A stretch of 56,176 nt of DNA from Acidobacteriaceae bacterium (GTDB lineage: Bacteria > Acidobacteriota > Terriglobia > Terriglobales > Acidobacteriaceae), in NCBI GenBank assembly GCA_003170825.1, contig PMYL01000052.1:1-56176 (forward strand). The letters run 5' to 3'. Under the pieces are notes generated by a model that saw only the letters and a list, made by a program, of their open reading frames with translations, ran no database searches and was not told the DNA's origin. Position numbers and translations under genes: made by a program. Of the stretch, positions 1-7,823 are shown piece by piece (position 1 is the stretch's first letter; the number at the start of each line of letters is the position of its first letter).

Positions 1-1
1 G

Positions 2-187
2 GTGCTGACCGTGGCGGACATTGTGGAAGCGATGGCCGCCGACCGGCCCTATCGAGCGGCACTCGGTTTGGAGGTTGCCTTGGCGGAAATTGAAAGCCAG
101 GCCGGAACGCTGTTGGATGCGGAGGTTGTGCAGACATGCGCCGGTCTGTTCCGCGAGAGGCGTTTGATTATTTCAGATTTGAATTAG
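2..187 (+). CDS. HD-GYP domain protein, C-terminal fragment
   Basis: Only the last 61 residues lie in the window; the frame is open to the left edge, so the true start is outside. The segment LTVADIVEAMAADRPYR followed by an alternating helix and a short tail matches the last helices of HD-GYP phosphodiesterase domains, which hydrolyse cyclic di-GMP. The metal-binding HD and GYP motifs themselves would lie upstream and are not visible. The family assignment is from this C-terminal signature alone. Nothing about upstream domains can be said. Confidence 0.6.
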   Translation: MLTVADIVEAMAADRPYRAALGLEVALAEIESQAGTLLDAEVVQTCAGLFRERRLIISDLN

Positions 188-215
188 GGTTGATCCGGTT
201 TAAAGGCCGGTGACC

Positions 216-265
216 CCGCGCTCATTCACGCATTCGATGCACTGGCTACCTGGCCGACGGGCAAA
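216..265 (+). repeat. Intergenic repeat, copy 1 (partner at 2112-2161)
   Basis: A 50-base stretch containing TTCGATGCAC and CCTGGCCG recurs on the same strand at 2112-2161 with 5 mismatches counted by eye. The similarity probably extends upstream (GATCCGGTTT here, GATCTGGTTT in copy 2) with a small length difference. The two copies flank the radical SAM gene. Neither lies in a convincing coding frame. Confidence 0.6.
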
Positions 266-438
266 TCGTGGTCAATATTGACACAGGTATCAGCAGAATC
301 CTGTATGATTGGACAAGCTGTCCGGGGGGAAAACTCGGCATCGCCCATCATGCGGGAACCCACCCCCGCCATCGATTCGCCCGATTACGAAGACGCTCTC
401 TGAGGCATCCATATTTCTACGAGGGAAGGTTGGATTCG

Positions 439-2037
439 TTGAGCGTTCATCTGGTCAATCCAAGCGACAATTCTTTTGGCACCGCGGTTATCACGCCGCG
501 ATGGCTGTTTGTGCTTGCGGCAGCGACACCGCGGACGGCGGGCGATCCCATTCTGGTGGATGAGTCGCTGGAGCAGATTGTGCCGGAGACCATTCAGCCG
601 GGAGACATTGTGGGCATCAGCGTGCACACGGGCAATGCGCTGCGTGGCTATGCGGTGGGCAGGATGGCGCGCGGCCGGGGCGCGTGGGTGGTGTATGGCG
701 GAATTCACGCGACGCTGTTTCCCGAAGAGGCGCTGGAAAGCGGGGAAGCGCACGCGGTGGTGAAGGGGGACGGCGACGTGGCCTGGGGCAAGGTGGTTAC
801 GGATTGCCTGGCGGGAAAGCCGGAGAGGATATACGAAGGCGGGCGGATTGAAGGCGGCGAGTTCCTGGCTGCGCGCTGGGACCTGATGGATCCTGAAAAA
901 TATATGTGGGCCTCGGTGCAGACCATTCGCGGATGCCCGAAGCACTGTTCTTTTTGCAGCGTGTGGCGGACGGATGGGCAAAAGCCGCGGCAAAGGAAGT
1001 TTCAAAGCGTGATCAACGAGATTGTCGCGCTGCGGCGGCTCGGGTTTCGCTTTATTGCCCTGGCCGACGATAACTTCTATCCGGTGACGTTTACCGATCT
1101 GCGGCTGGCCAGGGAGCAGAACAACGCGGCCAAGCTGGAAGAGCTGACGGCCATCCGCACGGAGCGCTTCCAACTGATGGAAGAGCTGGCCAAGCTGCCG
1201 AAAGACATGGTGTTCTACACCCAGATGACGATGGAGGCGGGCGAGGACGTCGGTTTTCTGGATGCGATGCGAAAGGCCAATATCAAGGGTGCGCTGGTGG
1301 GTGTGGAGGCGGTGACGCCGGAGGGATTGAAGGCGGTCTTCAAGGACTGGAATTACTCCGGCGAAGCTCTGGCCCGGCAGTTGCAGACATTCAAGGCGCA
1401 CGGAGTCCATGTGCTTGGCTCGTTCATCTTCGGGCTGCCTACAGACAGGGCGGCGACCTTCGATGCCACGGTGGAGATGGCGCAGAAGGCGGGCATCACG
1501 TTTGCCCAGTTCGTGATGATGACGCCGTTCCCGGGCACCGTGGATTTTGGGCGCTGGGAGAAGGAGCAGGCGCAGAATCCTACCATGGTGGGCGATGTGC
1601 CGATTACCCGGTACTGGCTGATTCCCACCGCGATTCGGCCCAAGATGTTTACACCGCATCCTACCATGAGTTCGAATGAGATCAGGGAGCGCACACAAAA
1701 GGTGTGGGACAGGTTCTATAACTGGCGCGCTATCTGGCAGAGATCTGCTTGCTGCCCGAATATAACTTCCAGGATCGCGTTCATGTTTCTCTCGAAGCTC
1801 TACCGGCAGATGTATGCGGACACGGGAATCTCGACCGATAGCGCGCGACGCAAGAAATCGAAGGCCTGGGCCAAGTGGACGGCTCGGCAGTGCAAGAAGC
1901 TGTTCCGGGCAAGGCCCATGCCGGAGCTAGCGTCGCCGGCGTGGGAGATTGGGCTGGGCGCCATCGGCCAGACAGCGTTCGCAGTGGGCTACGGACCGGA
2001 GATGCGCGGGCCTTTCGTCGAGATCACGAAGAAATGA
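439..2037 (+). CDS. B12-binding-domain radical SAM protein
   Basis: A 532-residue protein. The N-terminus (HLVNPSDNSFGTAVITPRW, then GDIVGISVHTGN and WVVYGGIHATLFPEEA) resembles the cobalamin-binding Rossmann domain of B12-dependent radical SAM enzymes. It is followed by the cluster motif CPKHCSFC (C166, C170, C173, CX3CX2C) that binds the 4Fe-4S cluster and S-adenosylmethionine, and by the barrel motifs LADDNFY, GVEAVTPEG and GSFIFGLP. I chose the TTG start at 439 because GAGGGAAGG precedes it at 421-429 and the family profile begins there; the frame is open back to 268 but that part reads as noise. The substrate is unknown; family members methylate or rearrange unactivated carbons. Confidence 0.85.
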   Translation: MSVHLVNPSDNSFGTAVITPRWLFVLAAATPRTAGDPILVDESLEQIVPETIQPGDIVGISVHTGNALRGYAVGRMARGRGAWVVYGGIHATLFPEEALESGEAHAVVKGDGDVAWGKVVTDCLAGKPERIYEGGRIEGGEFLAARWDLMDPEKYMWASVQTIRGCPKHCSFCSVWRTDGQKPRQRKFQSVINEIVALRRLGFRFIALADDNFYPVTFTDLRLAREQNNAAKLEELTAIRTERFQLMEELAKLPKDMVFYTQMTMEAGEDVGFLDAMRKANIKGALVGVEAVTPEGLKAVFKDWNYSGEALARQLQTFKAHGVHVLGSFIFGLPTDRAATFDATVEMAQKAGITFAQFVMMTPFPGTVDFGRWEKEQAQNPTMVGDVPITRYWLIPTAIRPKMFTPHPTMSSNEIRERTQKVWDRFYNWRAIWQRSACCPNITSRIAFMFLSKLYRQMYADTGISTDSARRKKSKAWAKWTARQCKKLFRARPMPELASPAWEIGLGAIGQTAFAVGYGPEMRGPFVEITKK

Positions 2038-2372
2038 AGGCTGTTACAGATCGTCCGGTGAGATGTTGAACGATCTGGTTTCAACTGCGGCGCCCAGGCC
2101 GGGGCTGCAATCCGCGCTCATCCACGCTTTCGATGCACCGGCTTCCTGGCCGGCGGGCAAAAGCGGCGGCGGCGGAAGTTTCAAAGGCTTGGCGGCCATC
2201 CCCTGCAACGCCCGCTTGTTGCGGAGTTCACGACATGAGCCAATCTGCACAGTATTGCGCCCGGAGATGAGCGAATCTTAGACCTATTGATGCTTTGAGG
2301 GAAGCCGTTCGCCACGGTCGGAGTCCGCGCGTATCTCAAGCGTCCTATTCCGGGCAACATAAGGAGAATCGA
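2038..2372. other. Intergenic region with diverged repeat
   Basis: This 335-base gap has no supported gene. It contains copy 2 of the 50-base repeat (2112-2161) and, near its right end, the leader of the small secreted-protein gene with AAGGAG at 2361-2366. Open frames crossing it on both strands have no recognisable domain. Confidence 0.5.
2112..2161 (+). repeat. Intergenic repeat, copy 2 (partner at 216-265)
   Basis: Second copy of the 50-base sequence described at 216-265, same orientation, about 1.9 kb away, with 5 differences. It shares TTCGATGCAC and CCTGGCCG. It lies downstream of the radical SAM gene, as copy 1 lies upstream of it. Confidence 0.6.
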
Positions 2373-2657
2373 ATGAAATCCAGGAAGCTGGTTGCTGTTG
2401 TCTTCGGGTCGCTCGCCGTGCTTGCATGGTCGTTGCCGGTAACGGCACAGGACGCCCCGCAATCCACCACCACCACGACACAGACCGAGGGAACTCCGCC
2501 GCAAACCGAAACCACTCAGAAGACTGAGACCAAAACGAAGCACAAGCGCCATCACAAGCAGGTGACGACGGAGAAACAAAAAACGACTACAACCACGACC
2601 CCGGGCCAGCCGGATCAGACGCAAACGACGACCACTACCACGACTCCGCCGCAATAA
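2373..2657 (+). CDS. Small secreted Thr/Lys-rich low-complexity protein
   Basis: A 94-residue product. The start is the ATG at 2373, seven bases after AAGGAG. Residues 1-26 form a signal peptide (MKSRKLVAVVFGSLAVLAWS, cleavage likely after VTAQ). The mature part is almost only Thr, Gln, Lys, Pro and Glu, with runs of TTTTT and a basic KTKHKRHHK stretch. It has no fold I recognise; it could be a disordered periplasmic or surface peptide. The gene stands alone. Composition-driven annotation is weak, but signal peptide, ribosome binding site and frame agree, so I believe it is a real gene of unknown function. Confidence 0.6.
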   Translation: MKSRKLVAVVFGSLAVLAWSLPVTAQDAPQSTTTTTQTEGTPPQTETTQKTETKTKHKRHHKQVTTEKQKTTTTTTPGQPDQTQTTTTTTTPPQ

Positions 2658-2736
2658 TTCCGGGAAGCCGGCCTGAATGCTCATGGGGAGTTATCTCATT
2701 CCCTCGTGGTAAAGAAGGTGTATCTGCTTCACTCAG

Positions 2737-2768
2737 GCAGCCCCAATTGATTGTAGTTTTGGGGCTGC
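2737..2768. promoter_or_regulatory. 10-bp perfect inverted repeat (hairpin)
   Basis: GCAGCCCCAA (2737-2746) pairs perfectly with TTGGGGCTGC (2759-2768) around a 12-base loop, 80 bases downstream of the small secreted-protein gene. No T-run follows on either strand, so it is not a standard intrinsic terminator; it could still end transcription or protect a 3' end. Confidence 0.45.
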
Positions 2769-2946
2769 ACAGCCGGAATCGCCACCCTATTATGTTGCGG
2801 TCGCCTGAGTCGAGTAGATACCCGCCTTGAGGGATTCCATCATCCCGCAATCGGGTCGCCCAATAGCCGCCGGAATCGACAGAATAGCGCAAACAAAATT
2901 ACAATCGACCGGGTAGAGAAGCCTTTCATCCCGGCGAGGGCAGTTC

Positions 2947-4791
2947 ATGACTTTCATGCTTAGGCCGCTTCGGCCAATTCTGGCTATCGGTTCAGTGGGG
3001 TTCATGCTGGCCGCGGGTGGATGCGGCGGCGGTTCCACTTCAGCGCCGCCGGCAAGCCTGTTCGTATCCCTGGGCAACTCAATTGTGGTTGTGCCGCAGG
3101 ACGGAACGGCGGCGGCGTTGACGGTTACAGTGACCGGACTCAGCGGTTCCGCAACCGTTGCGGTGAACGGCCTGCCCAGCGGAGTGGCGGAGCAATTCGC
3201 GGCAGTGAATGGGGGGCCATCCGGAACGCTGACCTTCACAGGCAGCGCCTCGGCCGCGGCAGGCAGCTACTCGCCGACAGTCCAGGCGAGTCTCTCCGGC
3301 CAGACCGCGTCGCAGAGTTTTACTCTGGTAAGCGCAGTGGTGGCCAAGGTGGGCAATGCCACGGATGCGGCGCTGGGCGTGAACGGCGTACTCGAGCAGT
3401 TCATGTCCACCTCTTTCCAGGTGGCCGAGTGGGACGGCGATTTCTTTGGAACCGGCGCAACGGCGCGTGAAACCACCATGAATGCGCTCGGTCCGCAACA
3501 TATCAGGTTGCAGTCGGTCTCTCAAGGCGTTGCCATGTCTACAAATAGAGGGACGGCCAGCGACTGGGATTTCACCATCCTGGATCAGACGGTGCAACCG
3601 GTTCTGGCCTCCGCCGATCATAGCCCGGAGTTTCAGGTTGCCGAGGCGCCCGCGTGGATGTGCAATAGCAACGGGCAACTGGACGTCACCAACCATGTGA
3701 ACGATTTTGCCGACTATGCGGCCAACCTGGTGCGCTACTACAACAAGGGCGGCTTCGATTGGGGCGGAACGCACTTTCAGTCGGCCAGCAGCCAGCCCAT
3801 AACCTGGTGGGGAATCTTCAACGAATTCAACGGCAATGGGCTCACTGCCGCCCAGTATGTCACGCTCTATAACACCGTGGTTCCCGCCATGCTGGCCGTC
3901 GATCCAACCATCAAGCTATCGGCGTTCGAGTTTTCCGACTATGGGTTGGGCACCGGCGATGGGGGCGACCCGATGAAGTTCCTGCCCACGTTTGTGGCGC
4001 CCGCCAACGCCGGCGGCGTGAACGCGCAGGTGAATATCATCTCGACTCATTTCTATAGCTCCTGCGACCAGACAAACACCGACGTTGACCTGTTTTCAAC
4101 CATCCCCCAGTTTGTCGCCAACGTGAATTACTTCTACAAGGAACTGCAGACACGCTCCGACCTGGCCAGTGTGCCGGTCTGGGTAACCGAAAACAATGTG
4201 AACGCCGATTATGAGGGCGCCAACAGCATGAGCGCCTGCAATCCTGGCCAGGTGTTTGTTGATGACCATCGCGGCACCAGCGCGTTTTTTGCGGCATGGC
4301 GGCCCTATGTGTTTTCGCAGTTGGGCAAGGCAGGCAATCAGGCGTTGTATCACTGGGCCTATGACGGCGACCAGCAATACGGCGAGGTGGACGGCAGCGG
4401 CAACACGTATCTTAGTTATTGGGTGGATAAAGCGTTGACGAGTATCTTTGCCTCAACGCCGGCCTCGCCGGGGCCGAACATCCTCAAGCTGAGCGCCACG
4501 GATACTTCCACGGTGGAGACGCTGGCAACCGAAGGCAGCAACGGCGCGGTGACCGTCATGGTCGCCGATCGCGCGGTTCATTCGTCCACGGATAACAACG
4601 GGAGCGGCGATCCTCGCACCGTGGTGGTGGACCTGTCGAGCTTTGGGAGCTTTTCCGCGGCCAGTTTGCTGACCATCGATGCGGCAACCAGCGCCAGCAG
4701 CGGGCCGGCGGCAGTGAGCGTCACTCCGGCTTCGCGCATGACCATTACGCTGCCCGGCTATGGAGTGGCGTTTCTGAGTTTGACGCCGTAG
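2947..4791 (+). CDS. Lipoprotein glycoside hydrolase, clan GH-A type
   Basis: A 614-residue protein. A lipoprotein signal ends in LAAGGC (Cys26), so the protein is probably membrane-anchored outside the cytoplasm. Residues about 35-130 are a beta-sandwich of the Ig-like kind, and the rest looks like a TIM-barrel glycosidase with a small C-terminal beta domain. WWGIFNEFNG places a candidate acid/base at E293 (an NE pair) and VWVTENNV a candidate nucleophile at E415, the arrangement of clan GH-A (GH39- or GH5-like). The substrate cannot be told from sequence. The gene is monocistronic by appearance, with GAGGGC before the ATG. It could act on plant or self polysaccharide. Confidence 0.7.
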   Translation: MTFMLRPLRPILAIGSVGFMLAAGGCGGGSTSAPPASLFVSLGNSIVVVPQDGTAAALTVTVTGLSGSATVAVNGLPSGVAEQFAAVNGGPSGTLTFTGSASAAAGSYSPTVQASLSGQTASQSFTLVSAVVAKVGNATDAALGVNGVLEQFMSTSFQVAEWDGDFFGTGATARETTMNALGPQHIRLQSVSQGVAMSTNRGTASDWDFTILDQTVQPVLASADHSPEFQVAEAPAWMCNSNGQLDVTNHVNDFADYAANLVRYYNKGGFDWGGTHFQSASSQPITWWGIFNEFNGNGLTAAQYVTLYNTVVPAMLAVDPTIKLSAFEFSDYGLGTGDGGDPMKFLPTFVAPANAGGVNAQVNIISTHFYSSCDQTNTDVDLFSTIPQFVANVNYFYKELQTRSDLASVPVWVTENNVNADYEGANSMSACNPGQVFVDDHRGTSAFFAAWRPYVFSQLGKAGNQALYHWAYDGDQQYGEVDGSGNTYLSYWVDKALTSIFASTPASPGPNILKLSATDTSTVETLATEGSNGAVTVMVADRAVHSSTDNNGSGDPRTVVVDLSSFGSFSAASLLTIDAATSASSGPAAVSVTPASRMTITLPGYGVAFLSLTP

Positions 4792-4810
4792 AAGCGGGCT
4801 GAGAAGCGAG

Positions 4811-5782
<972 letters not shown>

Positions 5783-5872
5783 AGCCTGTGCGTACTCCCG
5801 TACCTAAATTACCACAATTGAATCGACGCCCAGTGAATGCGCGGCGCCCGCATTCGGAGCGTTTTCGCCGGC

Positions 5873-5905
5873 AAAAAAGGCCGAGGCAGTCCGTCCGCTC
5901 CGGCC
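5873..5905 (-). terminator. Intrinsic terminator after etfA
   Basis: Read on the minus strand, GGCCGGAG pairs with CTCGGCC (one bulged base) around a 12-base loop and is followed directly by TTTTTT. It sits about 35 bases past the etfA stop codon, where a rho-independent terminator is expected, and would separate the ETF operon from the deoxyhypusine-synthase-like gene. Confidence 0.6.
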
Positions 5906-5940
5906 CCTTTCGATTGGGTTCAAGACTTCGCCCAGGTTGC

Positions 5941-6972
5941 TCAGGCTTTCTTTGCTTCCAGCAAGGAATTCACTTTGGCCATGACCTGGAAGGCGTCGGC
6001 GATATAGACGACGTCGGCCTTTCCGCGGGTCCAGCCGCAGTTGGGGTCGAGGTTGATGGCGCGGCGGTCGGCGATGAAGCGCCAGCCTACGACGTGCGGC
6101 TCCTCGCCGTGGCAGCAAGTCGACAGGCCCCTGGCGTGGCGCGGGGTTGCGCCGGTCTGGCCGATCTGGTTGAGGTGGGTGAGGAAGGGAAGCACGGGCT
6201 GGCCCTCGCCGCCCTGGTCCACCAGGGATTTGCTGCTGCCGAGCGACGCGCCGGTAGTGCGCAGGAAGCCGAGAATCAGGTCGCCGGCCTCGGCGGCGTG
6301 GACCTGGCCGTCTGATTGCTTTTTTGTCCATCCAGCTCCGGCGACGAAGAGGAGTTTGGCGTCGGGGCGAATCGTCTGAGTTCCCTGCGATGGAGCGCGG
6401 AGGCCGGTGACGGTGGTGCGAAGGGCGGGAAGCTCGACGGCGACCTGCTCGACTTGAGCGGGAGCGGGCGGGCCGGCAAAGGCTGCGTGCGTGCCTGCGT
6501 CGAGCAGAAGGAACCAGGGGCGGCCATCGCGGCTGAGGACGGCTTCGACACGCTGGCGATAGAACCAGCGGGTTGCTTCGACGCCATCCGTGCCGCCGAT
6601 AGCCGTGATGTGGGTGTCGACGAAGCCGCCGAGGCGGTGGGCTACGCCAGCAGCGACGCGCGCAAAACGGGCGCTGGCCGGGGCGAGGACGATGGAGGCC
6701 TCGGCGGCGCGGCAGAGGGCTTCAAGGGCGGCGGCATCGGTCGAGTAGCGCGGCTGGGCGAAGGGTTCGCCTGATACGGCCAACAGGCGCGCCACGGTGG
6801 AGGCAAGGGCGCTGGCTGCGGCAGTGGCGTCGATGGCGACGATGCCGATGGCGAGAGAAGCGTTAAGGCGGGCGGCCAACTCCTTGCCGGCGGTTACGGC
6901 TTCGAGCGAGGCCTTGGTGAGAGCGGAGCCGGTTTCGTCTGCATGAGTCAGTACAAGTATCGTTTCCATCAT
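5941..6972 (-). CDS. etfA: Electron transfer flavoprotein alpha subunit, divergent
   Basis: A 343-residue protein with the two-domain plan of EtfA/FixB: an N-terminal alpha/beta domain (ETILVLTHADETG) and a C-terminal FAD domain. IGQTG is present, but the loop that in canonical EtfA reads GISGAIQH is replaced by a segment with two adjacent cysteines (LSTCCHGEEPHVVGW, C286-C287), followed by RRAINLDPNCGWTRGKADVVY. FAD binding may therefore differ. The ATG at 6972 overlaps the TGA of etfB in an ATGA junction, so the two are probably translationally coupled; the next codon (6969) is also ATG. EtfAB takes electrons from a dehydrogenase and passes them to the ETF:quinone oxidoreductase encoded just upstream. 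Confidence 0.82.
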   Translation of the reverse strand: MMETILVLTHADETGSALTKASLEAVTAGKELAARLNASLAIGIVAIDATAAASALASTVARLLAVSGEPFAQPRYSTDAAALEALCRAAEASIVLAPASARFARVAAGVAHRLGGFVDTHITAIGGTDGVEATRWFYRQRVEAVLSRDGRPWFLLLDAGTHAAFAGPPAPAQVEQVAVELPALRTTVTGLRAPSQGTQTIRPDAKLLFVAGAGWTKKQSDGQVHAAEAGDLILGFLRTTGASLGSSKSLVDQGGEGQPVLPFLTHLNQIGQTGATPRHARGLSTCCHGEEPHVVGWRFIADRRAINLDPNCGWTRGKADVVYIADAFQVMAKVNSLLEAKKA

Positions 6973-7781
6973 TCGGCTCCGATCCACTCGACCAGTTCTG
7001 CGGCGATCTCGTCGGGAGTGAGGTCTTTGACCACCCTGGTTGTCCGCTGCTGTTTGGGCAGGGCGACGGAGACGTAGCGCAGACCATTGGGGGCCAGCGT
7101 TGTGGGTTTGGCCTTTTGCAGAGCGGGCATGATGGTGCGCATGTTGGCCATGCCGGTTTGCGGATTGTTGCGCGGCTCGGCGAGATTGCCGGTGGCCCAG
7201 CCAAGGACTGCTGGAGTTCCGGCACAGACCGAGACCTGGTGCTTGCCGCCTTCGACGCGCTCTAAAACTTCAAAGCTCCCATCGTCGCGCAGGTCGATTT
7301 GGTCCACGCCCTGGAACTGGTCGATGATGCCGAGGCGCTCGCCGACCAACTGAAGGGTCACGCCCGCGCCGCGCGTGGCCGACTCCCAGCCGCCGAAGAG
7401 AAGGAGCTTCGCTTTGTCGAGGCCGGGGAGGGCGGCGATGGTTTCGGCCAGCACGGCAGCGGTGGAGTGCGCGTCGGGAAAGCCGCCGATGGGGCCGTCG
7501 ATGGGGACCAGCTCGAAGGCGATCTTCTGGGCGACGGTCATCATCACTTGTTGCAGCTTGGCCTTGGGGCCGAGCGAGACCAGCCAGAGCTTGCTGCCGG
7601 GGTTTTTGGCGGCCAGAGCCGCAGCTTCATAGAGCGCGCTCGCGGCCCATGGGTCGAGTACCGCGGGCAGGACCATCTCGTTCTTCAGCCCTGGACCGGC
7701 GGGGCCGGTGACCGGCTCCAAGGTTTGCAGCGGATCGGGAACGATGCCCGCGCAAACGACGATGTGCAACACATTTGCCAT
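6969..7781 (-). CDS. etfB: Electron transfer flavoprotein beta subunit
   Basis: A 270-residue protein, near the usual EtfB/FixA length. LDPWAASALYEA matches the family's DPxxxxAxEEA helix, followed by VSLGPKAK, the GWESATRGAGVTLQLVGERLG segment and the family's NEPR-like signature LAEPRNNPQ. It pairs with EtfA as the ETF heterodimer; in bifurcating ETFs this subunit carries the second flavin. An AAGGAAA site precedes the ATG. It starts 42 bases after the ETF:quinone oxidoreductase gene and overlaps etfA by four bases, so one transcript is likely. Whether this ETF bifurcates electrons cannot be settled by eye. Confidence 0.85.
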   Translation of the reverse strand: MANVLHIVVCAGIVPDPLQTLEPVTGPAGPGLKNEMVLPAVLDPWAASALYEAAALAAKNPGSKLWLVSLGPKAKLQQVMMTVAQKIAFELVPIDGPIGGFPDAHSTAAVLAETIAALPGLDKAKLLLFGGWESATRGAGVTLQLVGERLGIIDQFQGVDQIDLRDDGSFEVLERVEGGKHQVSVCAGTPAVLGWATGNLAEPRNNPQTGMANMRTIMPALQKAKPTTLAPNGLRYVSVALPKQQRTTRVVKDLTPDEIAAELVEWIGAE

Positions 7782-7823
7782 GGAGTATTTCCTTTTTCAA
7801 CTAGTTTAATTGCTTGGGGAGGC

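Noticed and set aside
385..1698. Long minus-strand open frame (437 codons) opposite the radical SAM gene
   Set aside because: It is the antisense of a clearly conserved gene in GC-rich DNA; its translation is rich in Arg and His and has no domain.
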